A stretch of 64,000 nucleotides of DNA from Microbacterium schleiferi (GCF_020781975.1 NZ_JAJGNI010000006.1:166489-230488), one strand, 5' to 3'; shown: positions 10,959 through 20,957, counted from the stretch's first letter. Program-made: numbers and translations. The notes: generated from the sequence alone by a model not told the origin.

Positions 10959-12008
10959 TCAGGCAGCTGTCGCGAGATTCTCGAGAGTCCGCAGTCGTGC
11001 GGGTGCAGCATCCATCGGATCGCTGTCGCGGGCCGCGGCGACCGGCGAGATCATGATCTCGTCCACCTCCCACCGCGTCGCGAACTCCCGCAGTCGTTCG
11101 GTCACGGCGTCGGCAGTACCGACGAACCAGCGCTCCGCCGCCCAGGAGGCGAGGGGTGTCGCGAGGCCGTCGGATGCCTCGGCGCTGTGCGCCTGCTCGA
11201 CGGTCTCGAGCGCCGTCAGGGGCCGGCCACCGCGAAGCCGCGCCATCATCCGCAGCTGCGGGAGGGCGAGAGCGTGGGCTTCGGCATCCGTGTCGCCGAC
11301 GACGACGTTCGCGGTGAGGAAAGTCCTCGGGGTGTCGCCGTCGGCGGCCGGCCTGAATTGTGACCGGTAGAGGTCGAGTGCGCGTTCGAGTCCCTCGCCG
11401 GAGAAGTGGTTTGCGAAGACGTAGGGGAGCCCCATCGATGCGGCGAGCTGCGCCGAGTAATCGCTGGAGCCGAGCAGCCACACGGCGGGGGGCGTGGCCG
11501 CCGCGGGCGTGGCCCGCACCGCGTATTCCTGTCCGGAGGTGAAGCGCAGGCTCGCGCCCTCGGGGGAAGAGAGGGCGAGGATGTCGCGGATGTTGTCGGG
11601 GAAGCGATCGACATCGCTGGTGGTCCCGGACTGCCGCAGGAGTTGCGTGATGACGGGATCGCTGCCCGGTGCTCGACCGATGCCGAGGTCGATGCGTCCC
11701 GGGGCGATCGCTTCGAGCGCGGCGAACTGTTCGGCGACGACGAGCGGCGAATGGTTGGGGAGCATGACGCCTCCCGAGCCGAGGCGGATGCGGGAGGTCC
11801 GCGCAGCGGCCGCAGCCACGAGGACTGGCGGTGTCGTCGAGGCGACCGCCGGCATGTTGTGGTGCTCAGCGAACCAGTAGCGCCGGTACCCGAGTCGGTC
11901 GGCCGCGTCAGCGGTGGCGAGGGAAGCGGCGATCGCCTGGGCGCTGGTCTGGCCCGTGCGTACCGGGACGAGATCGAGGACGGAGAGGGCGAGCGGTGCG
12001 GCAGACAT
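10959..12008 (-). CDS. LLM-class (luciferase-like) flavin-dependent oxidoreductase
   Basis: The sequence LGYRRYWFAEHHNMPAVASTTPPVLVAAAAARTSRIRLGSGGVMLPNHSPLVVAEQFAALEAIAPGRI is a textbook bacterial luciferase-like monooxygenase, using reduced FMN supplied by a separate reductase. The start at the 12008 ATG (MSAAPLALSVLDL) begins at the first beta strand and gives 349 aa; an upstream in-frame ATG adds 11 unlikely residues. The substrate cannot be read from sequence. It converges with the beta-lactamase-like lipoprotein gene. Possible FMN reductase partners are encoded 30 kb away at 40.9-42.0 kb. Confidence 0.9.
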   Translation of the reverse strand: MSAAPLALSVLDLVPVRTGQTSAQAIAASLATADAADRLGYRRYWFAEHHNMPAVASTTPPVLVAAAAARTSRIRLGSGGVMLPNHSPLVVAEQFAALEAIAPGRIDLGIGRAPGSDPVITQLLRQSGTTSDVDRFPDNIRDILALSSPEGASLRFTSGQEYAVRATPAAATPPAVWLLGSSDYSAQLAASMGLPYVFANHFSGEGLERALDLYRSQFRPAADGDTPRTFLTANVVVGDTDAEAHALALPQLRMMARLRGGRPLTALETVEQAHSAEASDGLATPLASWAAERWFVGTADAVTERLREFATRWEVDEIMISPVAAARDSDPMDAAPARLRTLENLATAA

Positions 12009-12064
12009 CGTTTCACACAACGCCGAGTGGCTCGATCCCATTCCGGCGCATCAGATCCGGCGTA

Positions 12065-13435
12065 TCAGAAAGGTGCGGGGTCGTCCGGACCGTCTGGGGT
12101 GAAGTGAACGGAGACTGGCGGTGGATGGTCTATGTAGATCCGGCCGGTCGGGGAGGTGAACTGGAGGATTCCGCCGTCGAGTTGCTGCACCTGCCAGGCG
12201 GTGAATTGCTTCATCGAGTGATGTCGCTGACAGAAGTGACACAGGTTCGAATGCTCGGTCTTCCCGCCCTTGGCGTAGTCGTCGTTGTGGTCGACCTCGC
12301 AGTTGATCGCGGGGGTGCGGCACCCGATCGTTCGGCAGTGTTGATCCCGGGCCCGAAGCCAGCGGTCCAGCGAAGCGGGCCTGGCATACCCGTCTGCTGC
12401 CAACACGGTGCCGGTGACCGGGTGGGTGACCAGTCGTTCCCACCAGGTCGCGCCGGCTGCGAGCTCACGTGCCGTTCCGGGATCGATGGGTGAGTGTCCG
12501 ATCAGGTCCGCGGGTCCAGCGGTTTCGATGGTGTCGGTACCGGCCAGGGCGAGCGCGGGAATGACGACCTGCACCTTCGCGCGGATTGCGCCGAGAGGGC
12601 CAGGTCCGTCTCCGGCGGCGGGGTCGACGACGGGTGAACCAGCGAGCAGCAGCTGCGCGAACAGGTCAGCTCGGATCTGATCCATCGTGCGGGTATCGCC
12701 GGTGAAGACGTTTCCCTGAACGTCTGTCCCTTTTTCGGGGGCGCCCGGGCTCGGGCGGGAATCGATGACTGCGTGCGCCATCTGGGTCAGTCGGTCGTCG
12801 ATGCCGACAGCGATCACCGTCGGCACCGGCGCGCAGACCTCGCTCATCCCGTCGGATAGCGGCCGGATCCGCACCGCGCGCCCTTCGCGTGCTTCCTGAT
12901 GGCGCTCCTGCGGGGTGCGAGGGTGCATGCGCTCGGCGAGGATCATGACCGAGGCGCGAACCCGGTTTGCCGAGTCGGTCAGGCATCGCTCGGTGGCGAG
13001 CCGGTCGAACTCGGCGCGGACTTCGGGAGGCAAAGGGGCGCCGGCCTCCACGACGAGGGTGACGTGCTGACGGGTGATCGCGCCGGTCTCGCGCGCCTCC
13101 AGCAACGCGGGGTAGTCCTCGACAAGCTGGACAGCGTCATTGATCTGGCGCTGCATCGACCTGTCACTCACCCGCGAAGCAGCGCCGAGCTCGAGCGCTA
13201 TCGACCGCAGCGCCATGTCGTGCGCACGAACCTTGGCCGTCTGGCCCGCGGCTTGCTTCCGCGCTAGCTGGCCCGCGCGAGCGAGGACCCGCACGCGCGC
13301 TACTTCTTCGCGCGCGGCCCGAACCTCGGCGTCTTCGAAATCGGCGAGGATCTGGCACAGGGCGCCGAGGTCGGCATCCGTGTACCCGATCACCGGTCCG
13401 ATCGACCGGTCACCCTTCCCAACATTCGAAGACAT
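12065..13435 (-). CDS. HNH endonuclease of the DUF222 (13E12 repeat) family
   Basis: The N-terminal two thirds is a DUF222 domain. The C-terminus has the HNH nuclease pattern CRTIGCRTPAINCEVDHNDDYAKGG...NLCHFCQRHHSMK near residues 370-415, with Cys pairs for zinc and the DH catalytic pair. Length (456 aa) fits the family, which is usually multi-copy in Actinobacteria and thought to spread as a repeat. The ATG at 13435 lies inside a LexA-like box, suggesting DNA-damage induction. It shows no operon partner. Confidence 0.9.
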   Translation of the reverse strand: MSSNVGKGDRSIGPVIGYTDADLGALCQILADFEDAEVRAAREEVARVRVLARAGQLARKQAAGQTAKVRAHDMALRSIALELGAASRVSDRSMQRQINDAVQLVEDYPALLEARETGAITRQHVTLVVEAGAPLPPEVRAEFDRLATERCLTDSANRVRASVMILAERMHPRTPQERHQEAREGRAVRIRPLSDGMSEVCAPVPTVIAVGIDDRLTQMAHAVIDSRPSPGAPEKGTDVQGNVFTGDTRTMDQIRADLFAQLLLAGSPVVDPAAGDGPGPLGAIRAKVQVVIPALALAGTDTIETAGPADLIGHSPIDPGTARELAAGATWWERLVTHPVTGTVLAADGYARPASLDRWLRARDQHCRTIGCRTPAINCEVDHNDDYAKGGKTEHSNLCHFCQRHHSMKQFTAWQVQQLDGGILQFTSPTGRIYIDHPPPVSVHFTPDGPDDPAPF

Positions 13436-13441
13436 GTTCTA
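13426..13441. promoter_or_regulatory. Candidate SOS (LexA) box over the start of the DUF222-HNH gene
   Basis: The sequence TCGAAG-ACAT-GTTCTA matches 10 of 12 fixed positions of the actinobacterial SOS box TCGAAC-N4-GTTCGA. It includes the ATG at 13435-13433, so LexA binding would block transcription or initiation directly. Confidence 0.55.
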
Positions 13442-13581
13442 ATCATGACAGGGGCCTCCGACATTGAACCGGTTGCCCAGCTGCCCCCGGAACATCCACG
13501 CGAAACTTCAGGCTGGGGAGGAGGGCAGCGGGCACTCACTTCGAGTGAGCACGTCCGGGTGTGATCGCGACGCTCTGCGCC

Positions 13582-14664
13582 CTACGCGCCGGTGATGTCG
13601 TGGCCGGAGGGGATCGCGATGACGAGGCCCTTCTGCTCGACGCGGCATTCGATCCGCACAGCCTCGCCGAATTCGTCTCCGTCGAGCTGCACGGGTTGCG
13701 CTGCCTCGGGCATGATCTCCACGGTCGTGCCGCGGGAATAGACGATCGCGTTGTCCGCGGTCCGCAGCTTCAGGAATGCCTTACTGCGGTGTAGCCGCCG
13801 GCGCAGGAACCCGTTGATCCACGCAACCCGACGCCACACGAAGAACCAGCCGAAGAACCCCTTGGGTTGGATGACCGCGACATCCAGCTGCCCATCGGCG
13901 ACCGACGCCTCGGGAATGAGCGTCAAGCCGGCCGGCAGCGACCCACAGTTGGCAAAAAGCACGCTCTGCACGCGGGAGGTCCGCATCCGCTGGCCTGACA
14001 CCTCGTACAGGATGCGGAACGGCTTGGCGGTCCAGAGAGAGCGGGCTGCTCCGTCGACGTAAGCGATCCAGCCGAGGCGCTTCTTGAGGTCGCTGTTCGT
14101 GTTGGCGATCATCGCGGCATCCATGCCCATGCCGCCCATAACGACGAAAGCGTGCTCGTGACGCGAGCCGTCGGCACGCCGCAGCTCGGCCATGCCCACG
14201 TCGATGGTCTCGTGATCGCCCGAGAACGTCGCGGTCACCATCGCGTCGGGCGGTGACAGCGGCAGTTGGAGGTTGCGGGCAAGGAGGTTCCCGGTTCCCG
14301 AGGGAACGATCGTCAGGGGCACGCCGGTCCCTGTGAGCGCTTCGGCTACCGCGCGGACGGTACCGTCACCACCGGCGACGAGCACGGCATCCGCACCGGC
14401 GTCGAGCGCCTCCTGCGTCGCAAGCTGACCCAGGTCATCGACTGTCGTCTCGAAAAACAGCGGGGGTCCCCAGCCCGCGGCCGACGATTCGCGCTCGACC
14501 GAGGCGCGGATGGCATTCTGATCGACCTTGATCGGGTTGTAGACGAGGGCTGCGCGCTTGGCATCCCCCGGCTGAGCCTCGTGGCCGGTGACATCGACCG
14601 GCGAATCAGTGCCGGGGTCATTGGTCGACGCGGCTTCCTCGTCGGATGCGGAAGCGTGCGTCAT
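13582..14664 (-). CDS. Diacylglycerol/sphingosine kinase-family lipid kinase
   Basis: After a roughly 35-residue acidic N-terminus come the DAGK catalytic-domain motifs: ALVYNPIKV, VLVAGGDGTVRAVAEALTGT (GGDGT nucleotide loop), IVPSGTGNLLARNL, and a C-terminal half with DGQLDVAVI and QLDGDEFGE. Cytoplasmic or membrane-associated lipid phosphorylation is the family role; the exact lipid is unknown. The ATG at 14664 is 6 nt after TATCGT on its strand, consistent with a leaderless start. It is divergent from serS across about 60 bp. Confidence 0.9.
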   Translation of the reverse strand: MTHASASDEEAASTNDPGTDSPVDVTGHEAQPGDAKRAALVYNPIKVDQNAIRASVERESSAAGWGPPLFFETTVDDLGQLATQEALDAGADAVLVAGGDGTVRAVAEALTGTGVPLTIVPSGTGNLLARNLQLPLSPPDAMVTATFSGDHETIDVGMAELRRADGSRHEHAFVVMGGMGMDAAMIANTNSDLKKRLGWIAYVDGAARSLWTAKPFRILYEVSGQRMRTSRVQSVLFANCGSLPAGLTLIPEASVADGQLDVAVIQPKGFFGWFFVWRRVAWINGFLRRRLHRSKAFLKLRTADNAIVYSRGTTVEIMPEAAQPVQLDGDEFGEAVRIECRVEQKGLVIAIPSGHDITGA

Positions 14665-14726
14665 GCACACACGATAACCCTCCCAGGCCGAGGAGCCGGT
14701 TCCGGGCGCTGTGACAGACTTATCGG

Positions 14727-15992
14727 GTGATCGATCCCGTGCTTCTTCGTGAGAACCCCGAGCTGGTCAAGCGCTCGCAGGAAGCTCGCGGGCACTCGTC
14801 CGAGACGGTGGATGCCGCCCTCGACGCAGACCGCGAGCGCCGCGCCGCAATCACGGCCTTCGAGGAGCTCCGTGCCGCGCAGAACGCCCACGGCAAGCGG
14901 GTCGCGCAGGCACCGAAGGATGAGAAGGCTGCACTCGTCGCCGAGGCCAAGGAGCTCAGCGCGCAGGTCAAGCAGGCCCAGCAGCGCGTGACGCTCGCCG
15001 AAGAAGCAGCAGAAGCCGCACTCTCACGCATCGAGAACATCGTCATCGACGGGGTTCCGGCTGGCGGCGAGGCCGACTTCGTGACGCTCCGCACACACGG
15101 CGAGCCCCGCACCTTCGATTTCGCACCGCGCGACCACCTCGAGATCGGTGAGATCCTCGGCGCCATCGACATGGAGCGCGGCACGAAGGTGTCGGGCAGC
15201 CGCTTCTACTTCCTCACCGGCATCGGTGCGCGCCTCGAACTGGCGATCATGCACCTCGCGCTCGACCGCGCCCTCCAGGCCGGGTTCACCCCCATCATCC
15301 CGCCGACCCTCGTTCGGCCCGAGGTCATGCGCGGCACCGGATTCCTCGGCGCGCACGCCGACGAGATATACCACCTCGAGGAGGACGACCTCTTCCTCGT
15401 CGGCACCAGCGAGGTGCCGCTCGCCGGCTACCACATGGACGAGATCATCGATTTCGCCAAGGGGCCCAAGCGCTACGCCGGCTGGTCGACGTGCTACCGG
15501 CGCGAGGCGGGTTCGTATGGCAAAGACACTCGCGGCATCATCCGAGTGCACCAGTTCAACAAGCTCGAGATGTTCGTCTACACGAGCCTCGAGGATGCCG
15601 AGACCGAGCACCTGCGCCTCGTCGAGATGCAGGAGCGGATGCTGCAAGACCTCGGCCTCGCATACCGCGTCATCGACGTCGCCGCCGGCGACCTCGGGTC
15701 GAGCGCAGCTCGCAAGTACGACGTCGAGGCGTGGGTCCCGACCCAGGATGCCTATCGCGAGCTCACCAGCACGAGTAACTGCACGACCTTCCAGGCGCGT
15801 CGGCTCGACATCCGTCACCGCCCCGACGGAGGGAAGACGCAGCACGTGGCAACGCTCAACGGGACGCTCGCGACCACGCGCTGGATCGTCGCGCTGCTCG
15901 AGACGCACCAGCGTGAGGATGGATCCGTGACGGTGCCTGAGGTACTGCGCCCGTACCTGGGTGGGACGGAGATCCTGGAGCCGGTCGCGTGA
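14727..15992 (+). CDS. serS: Seryl-tRNA synthetase
   Basis: Class II aminoacyl-tRNA synthetase charging tRNA-Ser. An N-terminal coiled-coil tRNA-binding arm spans about residues 10-105 ([17 protein letters not shown] start). The catalytic domain has TSEVPL, motif 2 at [22 protein letters not shown], and motif 3 with [15 protein letters not shown]. Length is 421 aa. The GTG start lies 6 nt after CAGACT, pointing to a leaderless mRNA. The downstream HAD gene overlaps its stop by 4 nt. A tRNA-Ser(TGA) gene lies 1 kb downstream. Confidence 0.97.
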   Translation: MIDPVLLRENPELVKRSQEARGHSSETVDAALDADRERRAAITAFEELRAAQNAHGKRVAQAPKDEKAALVAEAKELSAQVKQAQQRVTLAEEAAEAALSRIENIVIDGVPAGGEADFVTLRTHGEPRTFDFAPRDHLEIGEILGAIDMERGTKVSGSRFYFLTGIGARLELAIMHLALDRALQAGFTPIIPPTLVRPEVMRGTGFLGAHADEIYHLEEDDLFLVGTSEVPLAGYHMDEIIDFAKGPKRYAGWSTCYRREAGSYGKDTRGIIRVHQFNKLEMFVYTSLEDAETEHLRLVEMQERMLQDLGLAYRVIDVAAGDLGSSAARKYDVEAWVPTQDAYRELTSTSNCTTFQARRLDIRHRPDGGKTQHVATLNGTLATTRWIVALLETHQREDGSVTVPEVLRPYLGGTEILEPVA

Positions 15993-16897
15993 CGGATGCC
16001 GTGGTGCCGCACACCGGTGAGGTCGAGGCGGTTCCCGAGGAGGATGCCGCCGAGATCGTCGAGGAACTCGCCGAAGAGACCGAACACCACCCCGGGAGCA
16101 CGCCGCGGCTGCTCATCGCGCTAGATATCGATGGCACCGTGCTGCTCGAGGATGAGACCCTGAGTCCCGGCGTCGTCGAGGCTGTCGAGCATGCTCGCCG
16201 CGCGGGGCACGAGGTCATGCTCGCGACCGGTCGCTCGTGGGCGAGCACGCGTGGAGTCGTGCGCGTCCTCGAGATCGAACCCGACTACGTCGTGTGCTCG
16301 AACGGCACCGTCATCCTCAAGAAGATCGAGGGGGATGAGGTCCGCTACGAGCAGGTGCACACCGAGACTTTCGACGCGACAGAGGTCGTCACGCTGCTGC
16401 GTGAGCACCTGCCCGACGCGAAGTACATGGTCGAGCTCGAGGACGGCAGCCGCCTCTATACCGAGGAGCTCGATGACTGGAACCTGCTCGGTGCTCGCCG
16501 CGTCGCGTTCGATGAGCTCACCCGTGAGCCGGTGTGCCGCGTCGTTGTCGTCTCGCCCGATCACGCTGAGGGGGACTTCGTCGACCTCGTTGCGCAGGTC
16601 GGCCTGAACGAGGTCTCGTACGCGATCGGGTGGACCGCCTGGCTCGACATCGCCCCGCCCGGCATCGACAAGTCGACGGCGCTGGAGATGGTGCGCGAGT
16701 GGCTCGGCTTCGACCCGCATGAGGTGCTCGTCATCGGTGACGGCCGCAACGACCTGGGCATGTTCGCCTGGGCCCTGGAGAACGGCGGTCGCGCGATCGC
16801 GATGGCGCAGGGTCCGCAGGAAGTGCTCGACGCGGCCGGAGAGATCACGTCATCCGTTCACGAGGGCGGAGTCGCGGCGATTCTTCGCGCGCTCTGA
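15989..16897 (+). CDS. HAD-superfamily (Cof-type) phosphatase
   Basis: Cytoplasmic sugar-phosphate/nucleotide phosphatase of HAD subfamily IIB. Motif I is LDIDGTVL near residues 46-53 with the nucleophile Asp, motif II is LATGRS, and motifs III/IV are DKSTAL and [11 protein letters not shown]. An acidic, probably disordered N-terminal extension precedes the domain. The GTG start overlaps the serS stop (GTGA), so the two genes are translationally coupled. The substrate is unknown. Confidence 0.92.
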   Translation: MTDAVVPHTGEVEAVPEEDAAEIVEELAEETEHHPGSTPRLLIALDIDGTVLLEDETLSPGVVEAVEHARRAGHEVMLATGRSWASTRGVVRVLEIEPDYVVCSNGTVILKKIEGDEVRYEQVHTETFDATEVVTLLREHLPDAKYMVELEDGSRLYTEELDDWNLLGARRVAFDELTREPVCRVVVVSPDHAEGDFVDLVAQVGLNEVSYAIGWTAWLDIAPPGIDKSTALEMVREWLGFDPHEVLVIGDGRNDLGMFAWALENGGRAIAMAQGPQEVLDAAGEITSSVHEGGVAAILRAL

Positions 16898-16975
16898 ACC
16901 TTCGCGGCGAGAACGTCGTCGGGGTGGTCGGATAGAGTGGACGCCGTTCGGTGGATGCCGCGTGCGGCGTCATCG

Positions 16976-17063
16976 GGAGGGTTGTCCGAGCGGCCGATGG
17001 ACCTGGTCTTGAAAACCAGTGGGCAGCAATGTCCCGTGGGTTCGAATCCCACACCCTCCGCCA
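16976..17063 (+). tRNA. tRNA-Ser(TGA)
   Basis: The acceptor stem GGAGGGT (16976-16982) pairs with ACCCTCC (17053-17059), and G plus an encoded CCA follow. The anticodon loop CTTGAAA on the CTGGT/ACCAG stem gives TGA. A long variable arm (class II tRNA) and GGTTCGAATCC T-loop are present. A TAGAGT -10 box lies at about 16932. Confidence 0.97.
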
Positions 17064-17065
17064 TC

Positions 17066-17100
17066 GGAAGAGGCGTCGCCCGGAGGGCGGCGCCTCTTCC
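17066..17100 (+). terminator. Terminator hairpin downstream of tRNA-Ser(TGA)
   Basis: Arms 17066-17080 and 17086-17100 form a 15-bp stem with one G-T pair and a 5-nt loop. It starts 3 nt after the tRNA. There is no strong T-run afterwards. Confidence 0.7.
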
Positions 17101-17269
17101 GATTCTCGGGCGCGGCGGGTTCGAGCCCTTGGGTGGGCCGCCGGCCGAGAAGTGGGCGCGTTCTGCCGCATCCTGCACCAATAGCGACCATGTGCGCCAA
17201 TCTTCAGCATGGTTGCCGACGATATGCGCCCACCTTCGCCAGGGCGTGAGCGCGTGAGGCGCGGCGGGG

Positions 17270-19369
17270 TCAGCCGATCTTCGTCAGGGAGATATTCGTC
17301 GAGCCTTCGGGGCTGGCGAACAGGCTCGCGCAGTTCGCATCCACTGTGACCTGGGTGTCGTTCGCGCCCGGAGTGTGACGCAACTGCAGCGGACCGAGGG
17401 GTCCGTCGGGGAGCTGGACCTCGTACGACACCGTGCGCGACTTGCCCATCGGTAGGAGCAGGGTGCGACTCAGCCCCTCGTTTCCGTGGTCGACTCCCGA
17501 GCGATCGTGGAACGTGCCATCCTGCCGGTCGCCCCGCTTCGGGTCGGTCCAGAGGATCTCGCCGCCGGGCGGGGCGAAGAAAAGCACGTCGAGCATCATG
17601 GTGCGTCGGTCGAGACCGCGACCGATGTTGCGCAGGCCCAGCGTGTAGTTGCTTGAGATGTCCGGCGGAACGCTGCTGTGCAGGTTCATGGTGACTGTGA
17701 TCGTGCGCTCGTCGACGTTGCACGTTGCGTGCTGGTCGTATGACAGGTGGTAGTTGAGCTTGCCGATCGAGTAGTCGTTGAAGTAGATGCCGAGCTGCGT
17801 GGCATCCGTGTTGTCTTCGCGGAGTGTCGCATCGAGGCCGTACTCCGTCGCGAACGCTTCGAGGCCGGGGTCGTCGAACCACATCTGAATGCGACCCTCG
17901 CTGGCGCTACGAACGAGCTGATCCCACATCGCGCCGAACTCCCAGTTGCCGCTGGTGAGGGCGCTGAACATCTTCGAGGTCACCTCGTTGAAGAACGCGT
18001 CCATCGCGGCGTTGTTGTCGCCGTATCGCTCGTACGGCTCGCTCATCAGGAGCGCACCCGTGTTCTCAGGGGTGACTTGCTCTCCCGAATCGAGGGTGAG
18101 GGGACCGGTCGCCTCCAGAAGGTGGGCAAGCACGATCGGGTCGATGGAGATCGCACCATCGAACGTCGGCAGGTCCTCCCACTCGCGGGTCGCCTGGAAG
18201 AGGTCAACGGCGCGCGGGAAATCCGGGGTCATCGTGAAGTTAGACGACCAGTTGTCGAGCTCCGGAGGGTAGAGCGATCGAACCGTCCGAGGGAAGGTGA
18301 TGAGGGAGCCGTTCTCAGTGTCGAAACCCAGCGACGGAAGCCGCGAGTACATCAGATCGACGCCGTTGTCTTGGCCGACGAGTTCGGCCTGCCCGTTGTC
18401 CACTTTGAAAATCAGCCAGTGTGCGACCCCGCCGCCGGTCGCACGGATCTCGGCGGGGGTTTGGATCATGACTTGGTACAGCATCGGCCCATTGGCGCCG
18501 GCCGCCTGCAGCAGCGCAGGAAGGTTCTCTTGCGCGACCTTGAGGATCGGCACTGCCTGGTCGAGAAGCCCGACCATCTCGTCCATCGGCTCGTAGACGG
18601 CGGGTAGGACATCCGTGCGATCCATGCTCGCAGCGATCGCTGCGGCATCCTCGAACGACGAAATGATGGTCGGCAGCACCGTCTCGGCCTCGAGGAACGG
18701 TTGCAGGTTGATGCCGAGGCTTCCCTCGGCGCGCTGCTCATCGACGTTCGCGGCAGCGACCATGTTCACGACGGGTGGGATCGACTGGCTCGCGATCGTG
18801 TTGACCGCTTCGGCAACCGTGCGCACCGCAAGGACGTTGTTCCCGATGCGGGGGAGCGTGGATGCCAGATCCCAGAGTGGACCGTTCGCGGTCTCGGACG
18901 CGCGCTGGGTGCGAGCGACGATCTCATCGCCAGCATGCTGGAGGGTGTCGGTGTTGCCCGACACGGCGGCCTCTGCCAGTCCACCCAGCTGCGACTTGAC
19001 GGTTTCGAGGTCATCGCGCACCTCGAGCACCTGGAGTGCGAAGACGCCGCCGACGATGACGGAGCCGACCAGGACCAGGCCGAGGGGGCTCAGGGCGATC
19101 CAGAACGTCCGCCATCCGCGGCGCCGGCGCGACGCCCCGGATTCGGGCGCGGCGTGACGGGCAAGCGGCCTCGCCGGAGTTCTCCGCGTCCGTGCGTCTC
19201 GCCGGGTCATCGGGGCCGAGGGGGCGACGGATGACGCACTCGACCGGGTTCGCGGTAGGACGCCCTGCGGGTCTGACGAACGGCGCGCACGCAGGGCAGG
19301 CGCGTTGCTTGAGGAGGGCTCGCCTTCCGGGACGGAATCGGCCTGCCGGTCGCCGTCAACGGTGGTCAC
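17270..19369 (-). CDS. DUF4012 domain-containing membrane-anchored protein
   Basis: A cytoplasmic basic N-terminus of about 85 residues precedes one transmembrane helix (PLGLVLVGSVIVGGVFALQVL, about 92-112) and a large extracytoplasmic region with the DUF4012 pattern (MIQTPAEIRATGGGVAHWLIFKV...). DUF4012 proteins occur in polysaccharide and cell-surface loci; the biochemical role is not established. The GTG at 19369 is 7 nt after TAACAT on the minus strand, a leaderless arrangement, and gives 699 aa. It is divergent from the LCP gene, hinting at a shared role in attaching or organising envelope glycopolymers. Confidence 0.85.
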   Translation of the reverse strand: MTTVDGDRQADSVPEGEPSSSNAPALRARRSSDPQGVLPRTRSSASSVAPSAPMTRRDARTRRTPARPLARHAAPESGASRRRRGWRTFWIALSPLGLVLVGSVIVGGVFALQVLEVRDDLETVKSQLGGLAEAAVSGNTDTLQHAGDEIVARTQRASETANGPLWDLASTLPRIGNNVLAVRTVAEAVNTIASQSIPPVVNMVAAANVDEQRAEGSLGINLQPFLEAETVLPTIISSFEDAAAIAASMDRTDVLPAVYEPMDEMVGLLDQAVPILKVAQENLPALLQAAGANGPMLYQVMIQTPAEIRATGGGVAHWLIFKVDNGQAELVGQDNGVDLMYSRLPSLGFDTENGSLITFPRTVRSLYPPELDNWSSNFTMTPDFPRAVDLFQATREWEDLPTFDGAISIDPIVLAHLLEATGPLTLDSGEQVTPENTGALLMSEPYERYGDNNAAMDAFFNEVTSKMFSALTSGNWEFGAMWDQLVRSASEGRIQMWFDDPGLEAFATEYGLDATLREDNTDATQLGIYFNDYSIGKLNYHLSYDQHATCNVDERTITVTMNLHSSVPPDISSNYTLGLRNIGRGLDRRTMMLDVLFFAPPGGEILWTDPKRGDRQDGTFHDRSGVDHGNEGLSRTLLLPMGKSRTVSYEVQLPDGPLGPLQLRHTPGANDTQVTVDANCASLFASPEGSTNISLTKIG

Positions 19370-19670
19370 GGCGCTGATGTTACCGGTGCAGCCTTGCGTA
19401 AAAGCCGAGCGCAGCCCGTGAAAGCCGGAAAGGATGCTGTGCATCGCATATGTGTCTCAGAATCGCCGCTGAGCATGCCCACAGTGCATGCTCAGCGGGC
19501 ATGGCATAACCTACCTTTCTTAAGGCATCCGTTCTTCGGCTTCGCTAACACCCGACGTCCTCCAGGACAACAACCCGTGACCGGACGGCGTCGCGCAGAG
19601 CCGAGGCGCAGCCTTGCGCGGCCCACCCCGCCGACTGGGTGCGTTGCGATCGTCGTCGGAAGGGAACTCT
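19370..19670. other. Divergent intergenic region with a 13-bp perfect inverted repeat
   Basis: This 301-bp stretch separates the DUF4012 and LCP genes. Arms at 19466-19478 (CCGCTGAGCATGC) and 19486-19498 are perfectly complementary around a 7-nt spacer, so it could be an RNA hairpin or a symmetric operator. An AT-richer segment follows at about 19500-19560 (CATAACCTACCTTTCTTAAG), likely containing the LCP promoter. GGAAGGGA at about 19658 is the LCP ribosome binding site. Confidence 0.6.
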
Positions 19671-20957
19671 GTGAGCAAGACAGCACCGCAGCGCGGCCGC
19701 CACACGGTGGCCCGTCATGGGGCGCTGAAGTCGCCGCATCCGTTCTCGGTCTTCATGAAGGCACTCGGCATTGTCGTTGCCGTCGTCCTCGTTTCGGGTA
19801 CAGGGGTTGCCGCCTACACGGTCTACGACCTGGCCGCCAGCTACGCCACCGAGAACACGGTCGAGCTCGAAGAGCAGGTCGTCGTTCCGCCCGACATTGG
19901 CGCGATCGAGGGCGGCGTGAACCTCTTCGTTGCAGGCACTGACGCCTGTGAGCCGGAGTTCGCGGCGATCTTCGGCGACCGCTGCTCGGGTTCCGATTCC
20001 GAGGGCGAGCTCAACGACGTCAACATGCTCGTGCACATATCGGATGCTCCGCGCCGGGTCACCGTGATCTCTTTCCCTCGCGATCTCATGATCCCGATTC
20101 CCTCGTGCGATCGGGGCGACGGATCGACGTCCTCGGCAATGAGCAAGCAGCCCCTGAACTCGGCGTTCTACGCGGGCGGTGGCGCGGACGGCGGCGGCCT
20201 CTCGTGCGTCGTCAAGACCATTTCGCAATTGAGTGGTCAGAGCATCCCGTTCGCTGCGAAGGTCACCTGGGGTGGCGTGATCAACATCACCGACGCGATC
20301 GGTGGGGTCGACGTTTGCGTCCAAGGTGGCATCAGCGACCCGCTCGCCGGCCTCTACCTGCCCGACGGAATCTCGACAGTCTCGGGAACCCAGGCACTCG
20401 CTTTCCTCCGGACCCGCAAAGGCGTCGGTGACGGATCGGATCTCGGCCGGATCAGCAACCAGCAGCAGTACATGTCGAGCCTTGCCAAGAAGCTCGTCAG
20501 CGAGAACGTGCTCTCGGACCCGGCGACGCTTTACCGCCTCGCGACCGTGGCGATCGACAACATTACGAAGAGCTCGAGCCTCACCAACCCCCTGACGCTC
20601 GTGCAGATCGCGCTCGCGATCAAGGACGTTCCGTTCTCGGACATCGTCTTCGTTCAGTACCCCGTGAACGGCGACCCGGACGACCCGAACAAGGTCGTGC
20701 CGAACTACGCCGCGGCAGACCAGCTGTGGGCAGCACTCGAGGCCAACGCGCCGCTCGAGCTCACCGGCAAGGCTGGAGCGAACGGGAGCGTTGTCGATGT
20801 CACGCCGACCGAGGAGCCCGCGCCTGAGCCCACCGCGGATCCGAACGCCACGGCCGCGCCCACGGAAGCGCCGGCTCAAGACGCCGCGGTTCTTCCGAAC
20901 TCGATCAGCGGCTCGACGGCTGCGCAGACCACCTGCTCGGTCGGAAACCTCGGCTGA
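19671..20957 (+). CDS. LytR-CpsA-Psr (LCP) family glycopolymer transferase
   Basis: Membrane-anchored enzyme expected to attach teichoic acid or other glycopolymers to peptidoglycan. A short basic cytoplasmic tail precedes a transmembrane segment (ALGIVVAVVLVSGTGVAAYTV) and an external LCP domain with NMLVHISD, RVTVISFPRDLMIPIP, ITDAIGGVDVCV and FLRTRKGVGDGSDLGRISNQQQYM (the conserved Arg cluster). The C-terminus is a Pro/Glu/Thr-rich tail. The GTG at 19671 is preceded by GGAAGGGA and gives 428 aa. Confidence 0.92.
   Translation: MSKTAPQRGRHTVARHGALKSPHPFSVFMKALGIVVAVVLVSGTGVAAYTVYDLAASYATENTVELEEQVVVPPDIGAIEGGVNLFVAGTDACEPEFAAIFGDRCSGSDSEGELNDVNMLVHISDAPRRVTVISFPRDLMIPIPSCDRGDGSTSSAMSKQPLNSAFYAGGGADGGGLSCVVKTISQLSGQSIPFAAKVTWGGVINITDAIGGVDVCVQGGISDPLAGLYLPDGISTVSGTQALAFLRTRKGVGDGSDLGRISNQQQYMSSLAKKLVSENVLSDPATLYRLATVAIDNITKSSSLTNPLTLVQIALAIKDVPFSDIVFVQYPVNGDPDDPNKVVPNYAAADQLWAALEANAPLELTGKAGANGSVVDVTPTEEPAPEPTADPNATAAPTEAPAQDAAVLPNSISGSTAAQTTCSVGNLG

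Noticed and set aside
13500..13560. CTCAC-TTCGA-GTGAG stem near 13535 as a terminator for the lipid-kinase gene
   Set aside because: The stem is only 5 bp with no T-run, too weak to call.
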